A stretch of DNA of 64,000 nt from Turritopsis dohrnii (Eukaryota; Cnidaria; Hydrozoa; Anthoathecata; Oceaniidae): contig BQMF02000054.1 in NCBI GenBank assembly GCA_027922465.2, positions 682,001-746,000 of the forward strand. The letters are read 5' to 3'. Both the position numbers and the translations under genes were made by a program. Shown here in pieces: positions 1 through 11,131 of the stretch. The stretch's first letter is position 1; each line of letters begins with the position of its first letter. A model generated the notes under the pieces. That model saw nothing but the letters and a program-made list of their open reading frames with translations. It was not told the DNA's origin and searched no databases.

Positions 1-375
1 ATGATTGATCGTGGTCATCATGATAGGTTCATGGTGATCACGATGCATCAGGAAATTCATTAAAATCTCGATACTTTCACGATTAAAGTTTAATTTCTTA
101 CAAATTCTGTTTATATTGTAACTCATGGCCGCAGTTCTCTTTTTAAAAATGAAATTTACAAATCCATGCATGTTCAGTAAGAGAAAACGTTCTTGCGATC
201 GCATTTTTACACAACATAAGGATCGCGGTATTCCTTCGCTACGTAATTATACATGAAATAGTTATATCGTGAGTGTTTGTTAATGATTAATTTATCAATT
301 CAATAATTTTTTGTACATTATTTACAACGTCGAAAACTTAGAGAAGGGCACGCCCGGTGATGTATAAATGTTTTT
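1..375. other. AT-rich sequence, no gene seen
   Basis: No coding potential or RNA gene is visible. The first 60 bases contain several copies of an ATCACGAT-like word. The same word recurs around 3,530-3,680 in opposite orientation, which could mark worn ends of one larger element, but the similarity is too weak to call. Confidence 0.4.
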
Positions 376-378
376 TAA

Positions 379-543
379 AGGTGGGTTTCCACTTCATTCG
401 CTGTGCTGGCGTGAACGAGCAAACTGCTTTTCGATTTAATAGTTCAGATGATTGGAACTACCAGGCGAATGAGATTGCGTCAGCCAATCAAAAAGCAGTT
501 CGCTCGTTCGCGCGACCACAGCGAATGAAGTGGAAACCCACCT
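379..543. mobile_element. Palindromic MITE, PIF/Harbinger-type
   Basis: The two halves are near-perfect inverted repeats of about 60 bases beginning AGGTGGGTTTCCACTTC and ending in its complement. TAA lies directly outside on both sides (376-378 and 544-546), which fits the 3-bp TWA target duplication of PIF/Harbinger elements. The 81-codon open frame across it is an accident of the palindrome. There is no transposase, so it is non-autonomous. It shares the AGG start with the autonomous Harbinger at 61,071 but not the rest of the terminus. Confidence 0.8.
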
Positions 544-546
544 TAA

Positions 547-1094
547 AAAGAAAGACTTTAAATGCGGGATTTCACATGAAATTGGTTACGCGGGCAGCCT
601 AGTGGAAATTGATAGAAATTGGCGCACTTTTAAAAAACTGCTAACAATGAATCTGAATGTCTCGAGAAGGAGTTTGCTGGCGGTTTAACAAATTAAAACG
701 TTTTTATTTAGAAATCTTTTTCGTTATAACCAATACCAAGAGGCTGTTTGTGGATTTGCCTGTGTATGACATGTTGTATTGAAAAAAAAAATTATGTTTG
801 TGTTATTCATTGTACTATTATTTCCTGATTACCTCGGCTACCGGTGAAATGGAAATATACACAACTGACCAACTCGTGAGCGGTAACTAACAAACCGAAT
901 ACTTTGACAAACTGAAAAATATCCATAAAACATTCTTGACAGTGAAAACTAAATAGTTTTTCCAACAGCCGGTACTTTTGACGAATAATTACCAAAATTA
1001 TCCATCACAATTTAATAATTTTAACAAAAAAAGTTATTGATCAGAGTGATGTATTTCCGCCTTTGAAATAACTTACATGATGAGACCGCGCTCG
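547..1094. other. AT-rich upstream region, no gene seen
   Basis: No exon or repeat is recognised. This is the region upstream of the Tc1-like transposase gene. I looked for terminal inverted repeats matching sequence after 2,776 and found none. Confidence 0.4.
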
Positions 1095-1103
1095 TATAAA
1101 TAG
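1095..1103 (+). promoter_or_regulatory. Candidate TATA box
   Basis: TATAAATAG lies about 60 bases before the transposase ATG at 1156. That spacing leaves room for a start site about 30 bases downstream and a short 5' leader. Single AT-rich TATA words are common here, so this is only a plausible promoter. Confidence 0.35.
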
Positions 1104-1155
1104 CTCATATCTTGCAACGTATTATCTTGAATAGCTTTTACATTAAAATCTAAAC

Positions 1156-2776
1156 ATGGCGCCTCAGCTTAGCTGCTATATAAAACAAAGAATTGTAAAC
1201 ATGGCTGAAAAAGGAAAATCTTACACTAATATTTCAAAAATAATTTTGGCGGAAGATCAGTTAAATGTATCAAGACATGCAATATCTGCAGTATACAAAC
1301 AAACTGGTTCATTTACTTCAAAACGCAAATCTGGAAAAAAGAAAAAGTTAGAGATCGCACATTACGATTATATAGATGAATGCTACGAGAATAATAATGA
1401 ACTTACTTCCGTTGGTAAGAAAAAATGATTTTTTCACTACTTAGAGCACATCAACATGCCTTTTGCCTTTCGGTATAATGTATGATATATTGTATTAAAT
1501 CAGTAGGATGAATTAAACATAGGATAATTAAACGAAAAACAATCAGCAATCACTAAGCATCATCATTTTATTTAGATCTTCAAAAGCTTCTTAAAGAACG
1601 ATTCAACCTATCAGTTTGTACAAGCACAATAAGGGAAACCAGGAAAAAATTGGGATGGATCTTGACTGGTCCCAGGTATTGCCAACTAATTCGAGAACAA
1701 AATAAAATACAGAGGTTGGAATTTTGCCGAAAAATACAACATGAACAAGTTCAATTCGATAACGTTATTTTCACCGATGAATCGACAATTATGTTGGACA
1801 AGCATGGGAAAATATGCTTTCGAAGAAAAGATCATCTTCCAAGGTTAAAGCCAGCACCAAAACACCCATATAAAGTTCATGTATGGGCTGGGATATCAAA
1901 ACGTGGACCAACGGAAATTGCCATTTTTTCCGGTATTATGAGAAAAGAATTTTACGTAGAAATTCTTAGAGATACACTGATACCGTTTATCAGAAAAGTT
2001 TATCCAGATGGACATAGGTTTCAACAAGACAACGATCCAAAACATAAAAGTGCGTTTGTACACATACATACAACTTGTGTTTCAAACTTTGATCTGATTA
2101 TAATTGTATCTTCCTTTAACATTTCAGGTGCTTACACTTTGAAGTTTATTGAAGAGAATGGAATAAATTATTGGCCAACACCAGCAGAAAGCCCAGATCT
2201 CAATCCAATTGAAATGCTCTGGCATGAATTGAAGCACCACATAGAAAAAGGGTAAAGCCTTCGGTTAAAGAAGAACTTGTCAATGGCATACACGTTTTTT
2301 TTTATATAAGAAACACACTTTTTGAGTTCAGCTTCAATGTTTCTTAATATTTTCATATTTTCAGCCTAGAATGTTTCTTAAATGTTTCTTAACAACAGTT
2401 CAGTTAAAACTATAGAAAACTCTTTTTTGGCACTCACTGGTAGTTAGTTAAAGCAAAAAGTGTGTTTCTTATATAAAAAAAAAACGTGTATTGCAATGTC
2501 TGTTTATGTTTTCATAACTTTAGTGACATTTAGAGACAGTTTAACAGTTTGTAGCACTTTGTTTTTAAAAATATTTCGTTCATCAAGATTTCAGCCTGAC
2601 CATGTTTCTTAAATGTTTCTTAATTTTTACCAAATTTGAGCTTCATGTTTCTTATAATAAATGTTTCTTATATAAAAAAAAACGTGTATGCGAGTTTTGG
2701 GCTACTGTGGATTGGAAAAAATGTACGAGATACATTGACCACATACAGAAAGTTATTCCAATTGTGATAGAACGCT
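1156..2776 (+). pseudogene. Tc1-like DD34E transposase, spliced, interrupted by a MITE
   Basis: It encodes a Tc1/mariner transposase: an N-terminal helix-turn-helix region followed by a DDE domain. I read exons 1156-1414, 1576-2049 and 2128-2250 onward, with canonical GT-AG junctions. The third exon restores FTDES, QQDNDPKH and SPDLNPIE. Exactly 34 residues separate the second Asp from the Glu, the Tc1 (DD34E) spacing. The second intron is 78 bases with no stop, so it may be retained. Near 2,250 a 1-2 base shift breaks the frame. The C-terminus (VNGI, then CEFWATVDW) is split by the element at 2291-2686 and resumes at 2689, ending at TAA 2774-2776. Element termini were not found, so it could be an old transposon or a host-retained copy; the frameshift favours decay. 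Confidence 0.8.
2291..2686. mobile_element. Non-autonomous TA-target MITE inside the transposase gene
   Basis: It starts CACGTTTTTTTTTATATAAG and ends with the inverted form. It is flanked by TA at 2289-2290 and 2687-2688, the Tc1/mariner target duplication. A third copy of the terminus, followed by TA, lies inside at about 2,455-2,490; it pairs with the left end over about 35 bases, so 2291-2488 alone would be a complete shorter MITE. The inside is rich in the word ATGTTTCTTA. Removing the element rejoins the transposase reading frame GGC-ATA-TGC-GAG. Confidence 0.8.
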
Positions 2777-3960
2777 AAAGCTTCAGGACACTGATCTTTC
2801 TATGTTTTTCATTGTTTGTGAAAACTATTAATTGTAACTAATATAATTTTTCCCAAAAATGTTCCAAACAATCTGTAAGAAATGAATCGAACTTTTAAAA
2901 CTAAAAACTCATTATTTCGGAAGTAAGAAAAGTTTAGAACTAAACCCTTCGCTAGTAATTGATTTTCGATAAACACATCAAAATTTTCAAATAGTTCTGT
3001 TGTGTATGCGAACACAAAAACCTTCGACACATAAAAACGTAGAGTTACAATTATTATGGAGATAACATTTATTAAGGAAACGGCTCGAACAAACAACAAC
3101 AATTTCAAAGTCGGTTTTCCACTAATCGAAATGTTCAGCGCGGGAGGGCTATGTGTTCTCTTCATGATCATTTGAATCCATCAGTTGTTTTTCTCAGAAT
3201 GTATTTAAAAATAAAAACAATGAAAGACACTGGTAAAATTTAAAAAGTAATAACAATTTTGTTAGTGTGTTTAAAATTTTTCATCTTCTTAAGGCTGCCG
3301 ATTCCATAAAAACACAACGTCCCAACTAACCAGTTCAAAATGTTAAAAACCCAAAACGTTTGCAAACTTTCCAGACTTTTTCATCTTACTGTTAGTTAAT
3401 TTTAATTTAATTCCCATTATCAGCGAAGATTTTTTATATATAAATCAATCGCGTGAAAAAGATTTTTTTTTACGAATTACAAAAAGAACAATAAAAACAA
3501 TTAATGTGTTATTGTAAGGCATCATGAACCACACGATAATGTTTCGTGATTATCACGATCGGATTGTACATGATTTATCTTGGAGCACACGATACATGAA
3601 AATTTTTATTTCATGATGATATCAGGGATCGTGCGTGACACGCATGATACACGATACACGATGTTAGGCTACCTGATGGCAGTACTGTATGTGCTATGTG
3701 ACAAGTATTTAAGTGAGTATTTAAAATTTATATATTTGTTCATTTTGTTTTCTATTTGTGACATAAGCGTTTCTCTTCTATTTTTCGTGGTATAGTCTTG
3801 GGCCGGGCAGTGTATTTGTAGAACACTTTTTATCCTTTCATGTTAGTCTATACGTTTCTTAAAGTTAGTTTTTATTTTTTTTATGTAGCCTCATGAATAT
3901 GAATTGAATGCATTACGAAGTTAGAATACTGTCAGTTTGTTACCCTGTTCACCCAATGCC
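2777..3960. other. AT-rich spacer, nothing assigned
   Basis: The open frames here have no recognisable domain and no convincing codon bias. Around 3,530-3,680 there are several ATCACGAT/ATCGTGAT-like words resembling bases 1-60. Confidence 0.35.
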
Positions 3961-4583
3961 CTAAGTTGGGGGGCTCGAACAGCCATATATGACATACTCT
4001 GTTTTTCCTGGTTTTAGACTTAATATGAGATGATTGCTTTCAAACCACCTGAATAGATACTCTCCTCTACACAATGTATTTTCAATAGTTTTGGTAGACT
4101 CATGAGAGTACAGTAAAACGGCATCATCGGCATACATCAACAGTTTGTGTTTATCTAGTCCAAGATGCGCATCGTTTACTAGCAAAATAAAGAGCAAGGG
4201 GCTAAGTATGGATCCTTGCGGAACACCAAAGATTATGTTGTTCATTCTCGAAAAGGCTTGATCACATGACACATATTGCTTTTGGTTGAAGAGATCGCAA
4301 ATATCGTAGATACCATAGAACAGAAGCTTACTGAGAAGGCATGAGTGACTGACAGTGTCAAAGGCCTTTCATAAGTCTATACAATGCACCTGTGCATCTT
4401 CTTTATTCCATATTCTGCTGTATGTGTTTGTGTTAGTTGAGAATAGCATCCTGAGTTGATTTTCGCTTTCTAAAGCCATATTGATGTTCGTATAACAAAT
4501 TGTTTGTTTCTAAAAATTTAGTGTGCTGCTCTAAGACTATTCTTTCTAAGATTTTCAACATGACATTGAGTAGAGAGATTGAT
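3961..4583 (-). pseudogene. LINE reverse transcriptase, C-terminal half (host of nested LINE)
   Basis: Minus-strand translation gives ISLLNVMLKILERIV at the top, then YGFRKRKSTQDAIL, GVPQGSILSPLLF and MYADDAVLL, the palm motifs of a Jockey/CR1-type non-LTR reverse transcriptase. Stops and frameshifts interrupt 4,270-4,450. The first residues are exactly those expected to follow GEHSSFDDY at 6,753. This segment and 6753-7004 are therefore two halves of one LINE separated by the insertion at about 4,584-6,750. The 3' end past 3,961 is lost. Confidence 0.75.
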
Positions 4584-6744
4584 TGATATACAGTTCATTT
4601 TCATCGAAGTAGCTAGCTACGTTTTGAAGGTCAGCATTTAAAAACTCTTCAACTTTGTGCTTCCCGGCATTGTCAACATACACAATGGTATCATCAGCAT
4701 ACATAATACAGCGACAGTTCTTCAGAATATCTGGAAAGTCGTTGAAGAAAATAAGAAATAGCAAAGGCCCAAGTATTGAAACTTGAGATACACCTGATGT
4801 TAGTTGTTCACTTGTGGATTCGATGCCATCGATGCATACTATCTGGTTTCTGTTGAATAGATAGTTTGAAATCCAGTCATATTCACCCCCACAGATTCCA
4901 TATTGACTGAGCTTGGACAATAGGACTCCATGTCCTACTGTGTTAAACACTTTGGTAAGGTCAATATAAACCGCACCAACATATTTCCCCTTGTCGATAC
5001 AGCTACGGATGTCACCAACCAGCAAGGTGGAAGCAAGCTTTGTGGAACGGTTACGACGATATCCAAATTGAAACTTGGTTAATAATTTGTTTTCTTCCAG
5101 AAACGACAAAAGCTGGTTGTGAGCTGCTCTTTCGAGGATTTTGGAAAATATTGGTAAAACCGAAATGGGTCGAAAATTTTCTGGTTTGCCAGGATCTCCA
5201 CTTTTGTACACTGGATTGATTTTGGCGTACTTCCAGACAGTAGGAAAAACACCTGTTCGGAGGGAAAGATTTACAATTAAAGCTAAAGGCTGTGAGAGAG
5301 TTTTGGCACAGTCTTTAATCATGCATGCAGGAAGTCCATTGATGCCTGTTGCTTTTTTCCTTTTCATAGATTTTAGTTGTTTCTCGACGAAGAGTCTGGA
5401 GATGTACGAGAAAGCAACTGTCTTGTCGGTTTTTCGTGGTTGAGCGTTGTGTGGCTTCCAGATGTAGCTTGAAAACCAAATAGTTTTAGATTTTAATTTC
5501 GTGACGACTGTTGCAAAGTATTTCGAAAATGTATTCACCCTTTCTCGTGTTTCAGACTTTTGCATAGAAGGAAGTGACGATTTCGTCTTTGATGGAAAAA
5601 CAGATTTGATTGACTCCCAGAACTTCTGAGGGTTTTTCTTGTTTTTTTCAATGAGATCACGATGATATTTCCGCTTAGCTTCCTGTATTTTTCCGTTACA
5701 TTTATTCCTCGCTTGCTTGTACGCTTCCCAGTCGATGTCTGTTTTTGTATTCTTTTCTTTTCTGTAAAGTGTATTTTTGTAATCAATCAATTGTTTGATA
5801 TCCATTCAAAGCCAGGGAGAAGGCTTTCCTTTGACGGTCTTGTTTCGAATTGGAGCATGTCGGTCGAAAATGTCTTTTAAAGTTGATGTGAAAAAATTTG
5901 CAGCAGTGTTGACGTTGCACTGATAAAAGACGTTCCACTTAAGTTGTCGAGTTTCTGCAATAGATCTTCAGGGACATAATTTTTGTAATCACGACATCGT
6001 ACAGTTTTTGATTGATATTTGATATTGTGCATTTTTCTGATGCAACCGAATAAGTTCATGATCACCTATTGATGATCACCTATTACATTTTTAATTGTGC
6101 ATGGATTATTTGTTAAAACGATGTCAATAAGTGTTTCTGTTTCTTTTGTGACACGAGTCGGTTGTTCAATCATCTGTTCAAAGCTGTTAATGTCGATAAT
6201 TATCATTTTTATTCAAGTAGTTTGCATTGAAGTCTCCCAAGATAATTACTTCTTTATGCTTTTGTTGTGATAATTTTAAAGTGTTATTAAATGCCATATT
6301 CAAGTCTCTTGACAAATACTTTGACGGGAGGTCTGTAGTAACAAGCTATGAGAAAAGATTTTGCTTGCTGAGGAAAGATTTCTAGCCATAAACATTCAGT
6401 TGACTTATGTTCGTAATCAAGTCTTCGTTTCCATTTTAGCCACTTTTTCACGTAAATACCAACTCCTCCCCCAGTTCCGTTTATTCTGTTTCTTGACACA
6501 AATTCATACCCCTCGATGTCATAGAGATTATTAATGTTTTCATTATCTTTTATGTGCGTCTCAGAGCAGCAAAAAATGTCTGTTTTATGATGTGTGTACA
6601 AAAATATCTGTATCAAAGTAGAATTTTTAGTCCTTTTTGCTTTATAAATCCATTTGTTGATTTATCTTTATCTTGTGTAAATGAAGCAGCACTTCCAGGC
6701 AACAACAAAAATAAAAGCACGAGCATGACTGTACGCACCGCCAT
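4584..6744 (-). pseudogene. LINE with endonuclease and reverse transcriptase, nested in another LINE
   Basis: Reading down the minus strand, ATG at 6744 opens a 43-codon frame starting MAVRTVMLVLLFLLLPGSAA, a hydrophobic leader resembling a signal peptide, and reaching KGLKILL. Next comes an APE-type endonuclease (CCSETHIKDN, GGGVGIYV, ACYYRPP) with frame breaks at 6,060-6,290. A linker follows, with an in-frame TGA at 5,806-5,808. The reverse transcriptase frame 5805-4555 contains RPISVLPIFSKILE, FGYRRNRST, VYIDLTKVFN and MYADDTIVY. The frame runs into foreign sequence after DENELYIN, so the thumb and 3' end are missing. The family is Jockey/CR1-like; it is inactive. Confidence 0.8.
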
Positions 6745-6752
6745 CTTGAACT

Positions 6753-7004
6753 TCAATAATCATCAAAACTAGAGTGTTCTCCAGTTTTGTAAAGTGGTGT
6801 GACCTTTGCAATTTTTTCTGCTGAAGGGAAGGATCCAGACTTCAAGCTTGTATTCGGTAAGTAACAGAGAGGAAGTGATAGTTCTCTTTGAGCGTCTTTC
6901 AGCAATGATGTAGGAATGCTGTCATGGCCAGTGGCTTTAGAGGCTTTCAATGACGGTAGTAGTTTCTGAATGTACTGTGGGGAAACAGCTTTAAATTTGA
7001 ACAC
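6753..7004 (-). pseudogene. LINE reverse transcriptase, N-terminal fragment
   Basis: The 83-residue frame contains LKASKATGHDSIPTSLLKD, KVTPLYKTG and ends SSFDDY. This is the segment just before the RPIS motif in Jockey/CR1-type reverse transcriptases. It is continuous in homology with 3961-4583 and was split by the nested LINE. Nothing of this LINE's endonuclease is recognisable upstream. Confidence 0.7.
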
Positions 7005-8783
7005 TTTACGTAATTTATTATTCGATTTATGTTTGATTTACTTTACTTTAGGGGAATCACTGCTTATGTCTGAAAATCTCAGATATTTCTGTCCTATCAT
7101 TTTGTTGAATGAAGAAAGTAATTACAAAGAGACCCAATGAATATAGCTACTAACTAAGAACTAGCTAACAAGTCATCATCAATGCCACCTAAAATACTGA
7201 ATATGTATAACAAAATAGTCAATAGATTGTATTGTGTATTGTCATACAATCTATTGTCATAATCGGATGTTTCTTTGAAAAAAGTACAAGCAGTGGAGAT
7301 GTTGACACTCTTGATGCAGATGTGCCAAAAAAAGAGAGGAAGAAATTCTAGACAACAACAAACACTTCACATTAAGAAAAGAAGCAATTCCAAAGTAGGG
7401 ACATTCAAGACCTACTTTTATCACGAAATAAGAAGTACTGTCAAAAGTGTGTTCTATTCATATGTGATTCCTGGCTTTCCGATAAAGAACTGAGTTGAGA
7501 CATGCAAACACATGTTGTTCACTACACGCAGTGTGACTGAGTTCTTTGAAGACAGGAAAATATTATGGAAGTGGAAAAACATTCAATTATCTTGAAGAAC
7601 TTTACAAAAAAATGTATATGTTGTACAATGGGTGTGCTTTTTCTGACAAGAAGTGTGAACTTAATATTATTATTACATCTAAAATATGTAGTGCATAAAT
7701 TAGATGTAACGTTTATATAAAGAGTCTATTGACCGATGAAATTGTGAATATTCACATGATCATAACACAAAATAAAAACAAAACTAGCCATGTGACAGAT
7801 TGCGTCTCGGCTCTTTTATTTATTAAAACTATTTTGCTAAGTACTATTTTGCTCTTCGGACTTTGTTGTCGTCGACGAAGGTATCAACAGCCCTTCGAAA
7901 TATTGCTGAAAATTTAAAACGATAGAGTATTTTTCCGTAAAATGATGTATCTAAATTTACTCTTCGAAGATGACTCTGAAACAACACATTATTGTGAATG
8001 AATATCCGGCTTTCACGCATTCGATATTTTCGCTGGCGAACGGGTGATTCCACGCACCCACTCCGCAAACTAAAAAAAATTCATTACAGTATTGCAGTTG
8101 TTTTTTGTTATAAATGTGCATAAACAAAGTAATTTTGTTAGAAAAATAGAAAAAAGATGTGTCACACATTATACCACATGTTTGCAAGTTGCTGTTTAAA
8201 CAGACATTGCTTGCTTCTCAATATCAAAGTGAAAGCTTTTGCATAAGAGCTTAGGAGTGGTATTTCAATGGAAATAATTACAGGAAAGCACCCTATAGGC
8301 AATTTTTTTTTAAATATGGGGCTGCTTGGGAAAATGAATAGACATGTTGTGCTATCATGTTTAGCTGTAACAGCTAGGAAGAATTAGTCACGGTGAGATT
8401 TACAAGGACTAAAAGACTGTTTCAATTATTATGAGACCATAAAAAATTGTTTGCCGCTTAATTTGAGCATTCTTTAATTCGAACAAATCCTTCAGTCCCT
8501 TGAGTTTGGTCTAATAAAGTCTTATACTTTGCATTGCATTATTTGAACTCCATTTGTTCGAACGTTTCGTTAATTTGAACAGTTTTTCGGTCCCTAGGCT
8601 AAAAAAACACTCGTTAATTCAAACTTTTTCACACTATTAACCTACAACTGTAGTGAAAAGGAAGGCATTTTTGGTGGTGGTAAAACTTCTTCAACTTCTT
8701 CTTCAACTTCAACTTTTAAACTTTTTTCAACTTTTTTGATTAAACTATTTTCTCAGTTATATACTTTTACTTTGCAGCTATTG
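7005..8783. other. Spacer with no assigned gene
   Basis: Between 7,260 and 7,700 the plus strand keeps a faint coding look in shifting frames (DTLDADVPKKERKKF, then YYGSGKTFNYLEELYKKMY), possibly a decayed gene I cannot name. At 7,844-8,068 minus there is a basic 74-codon frame, unrecognised. The rest is simple AT-rich sequence with TTCAACTT repeats near 8,690. Confidence 0.3.
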
Positions 8784-9060
8784 TCATCGTTTGCTTGAAG
8801 AAAAAATGTGATTGCATTTGCAAAACTGCCTGTCTTTCCTTTTGCCATTATGTACAACCACAAGATTGTTCTGTATTACTTCAGCAGCAGCAGCATATTT
8901 GTCAAATTTGTTTTCTGGTTTTACTCGACTCTCATAGAACTTCTCCAATGTTTGGCTGCCATATTTCCATATAAGCATGACAACCTTTACAAAGACATTA
9001 TGTATTTCTGGAGTATAATAAGTTAGTTGCTCTTCTATCCCAAAATCCATGGCTTTGCAG
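8784..9060 (-). pseudogene. Short unassigned coding fragment, HIRAN-like at best
   Basis: An 88-codon minus-strand frame contains KPENKFDKYAAAAEVIQNN. That pattern resembles the EPENKYDKYAVAV core of HIRAN-like modules seen in many cnidarian and sponge proteins. Only this core matches, and no upstream exon is visible. It abuts the truncated 3' end of the LINE at 9,065, so it may be flanking sequence captured at that junction. Confidence 0.25.
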
Positions 9061-9064
9061 AGTG

Positions 9065-11131
9065 TTGTTTGAAAAGATCAGAGCCAGGGCCTACTAATTT
9101 AACTAAGTGCTTCTGAATTCGATCGAGAAGGTGAAGACAATGAGTAGGGGCTCCAGCCCAAAGGTGGCAGCAGTACTCCAGACAAGGGCGAATAGTGGCC
9201 TTAAAGATATAAATTATAGATTCAACCGAAAGAAAGTGACAGACCCGAAAAAGTGGGCCAACCTTCCTAGCAGCAGATTTAGCAATGGACTCGATTTAAG
9301 AATTCCATGGTGAAATTCTTTGAAAAGGTTAAACCTAAAAGACCAATATGAGATGACTCTGCAAGCTCACTCTTGTTCATAAGAACAGATGGAATTACAG
9401 GGTATCTGAAGTGATTAGTAGAGAGAAGCTTAGTTTTTGAAGCATTGAAGGAAACCAACCATTTCTGACCCCATTGAACTACTGTCCTAAGATCGTCTTC
9501 AAACTCAGCTGCCATTTCTTCAACCTTTTCAAACAAGTCCTTAGTCCTTTCAAGAGATGAGTAAACAGTAGTGTCATCAGCGTAAATAGCAAGTTTACTG
9601 AGAATACAATCAGGAAGATCGTTGATGAAAATGAGAAAGAGGGTTGAACCAAGAACAGATCCTTCAGGCACCTCTGAATTAGTAGGGTAAGAAGAAGACG
9701 AATGACCATCAAGAACCACCTTAATACTCCTGCCACTAAGAAAAGACTTAATAAGCTTCAAGAGTGTACCAGAAATACCATAAGACTTCAACTTGTGAAG
9801 AACACCACTATGCCAAACCTTGTCCAAAGCCTTAGAGATGTCAAGGGCAATAGCTTGTGTCTTACCAAAAGCATTGAAGGACTGATATACACATTCAGAG
9901 ATGATGGTCAGAGCATCAGCAGTGGACCGGTCAGAACAGAAACTGCACTGGTGATCTGAGAACAAAATAGAGAGATTCCAGATGATGGGTGATGGAAGAG
10001 TTGATCAATGATTTGAAGACCTTACTAACAGTAGAGAAAAAACTAATAGGGTGCTAGCAAAGAGGGTCCGATCTCTCACCAGAATTTTTGAAAATAGGCA
10101 CAACAGAAGCAATCTTCCTACAAGAAGGAAAACAAGATTCATCAATGCACTTCCTGAATACCTTAAGGGAATAAAATTTCGCGACCATTAAATTGCGTGA
10201 AAATTAAATTTCGCGATTTCGCGAATAGAAATTTGCCGTTTTAATGAATTTGCGAGAATTTAATTTTGCGAAAAGGTGAAATTCAAAAAATTCGCGAGAA
10301 TTAAATTTCGCGAAAAGGAAAAATTCAAAAATTTTGGGATTCCTTCGGGATGAGTAGCGTTAGAGGAGTCAAGCAAGAGTCAATGGTTACAATAACAACA
10401 AAATAATCAGAATTACCTGAAGGACAAGATGTTGATGCTGCACAAATGTTTGGGTTAGACGAAAGGAATAGGTCAAGTAAAGAAGGCTCTTGATCAGCTT
10501 GATCAGGTATGCGAGTGGGAGAGTTCACAAGCTGAGTAAGAGAGGGAAAGTTGCAAAGCAAAGTAGCAAAGTTGTAAGTGTCAATGCCAGATAGGGAGGT
10601 AGTGTGTGAGATAAGTAACCTATCAGCATGATGGATATTGAAATCACTGAACACAAAGATATTAGCAGAAGGGTGAGTTATAAGAGCTTTGTCAATGTAT
10701 TCTGAGATAGAATTGATGATGCTGCGCGACTGAGAAGATAGGAAGTGATACACAAAGAAAAGGTAACTAGTTGATTGCAAGAGAGAAGATGTAAACAGAT
10801 GAAAGATTCATCAGGTGATTTGAGATTCAATTGACAACTGACAGGAAGACAGTCACGAACATTGATACCAAGGCCGTCCATAAGAATAGATGAGTCCTTG
10901 CAATTAATAGGAAGATAGCCAGGTACATCGAAGTCAGAAAAGCTAATAGAAGGGTTGAGATTAGTTTCACAAATAGCAAGAATGTCAGGAGATGAGTTGG
11001 CTAGAAAAGATTCCTAATGAGAGAAGTTCCCAGGAAGCCCATGAATATTAGAGAAGGAAAGTGAGAAAGGCGTTAGCGATTTATGAAAACCCGATTTATT
11101 TTTACTAATAATTGCCATTTTTTATCATAAA
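9065..11131 (-). pseudogene. LINE endonuclease-reverse transcriptase, split by a MITE
   Basis: Minus-strand order: endonuclease start at about 11,120 (FSLSFSNIHGLPGNF, SPDILAICETNL), MDGLGINVRDCLPVSC near 10,860, FVFSDFNIHHADR near 10,650. A MITE follows at 10,162-10,340. Then come ASVVPIFKNSGERSDPL and FFSTVSKVFKSL, and the long frame 9965-9279 with ALDISKALDKVWHSG, GSVLGSTLFLIFIND and IYADDTTVYSS. After a frameshift near 9,280 homology continues to about 9,065 (IRPCLEYCCHLWAGAPTH). Stops, shifts and a changed PQGS motif (here PEGS) show it is dead. It is a different family from the 4.6-6.7 kb LINE. Confidence 0.8.
10162..10340. mobile_element. MITE fragment in LINE (CCTTAAGGGAA family)
   Basis: It begins CCTTAAGGGAATAAAATTTC after a TA, then repeats AATTTCGCGA-type words. 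The start matches the termini of the complete MITE at 30,654-31,087. The matching right terminus is missing, so the right boundary is approximate. It sits between the endonuclease and reverse transcriptase of the LINE, so it is younger than that LINE. Confidence 0.6.

Noticed and set aside
357..602. Open frame of 81 codons
   Set aside because: It is the translation of a palindromic MITE; both halves are inverted repeats with TAA flanks.
1..3680. One large element bounded by ATCACGAT words at 1-60 and 3,530-3,680
   Set aside because: The similarity is short and degenerate, and the words are palindromic by nature, so I could not define termini or a target duplication.
5141..5880. Plus-strand frames opposite the LINE reverse transcriptase
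   Set aside because: Antisense shadows; the minus strand has clear reverse transcriptase motifs.
9702..9959. Plus-strand frame near the second LINE
   Set aside because: Antisense to the reverse transcriptase frame with AIYADDTTVYSS.
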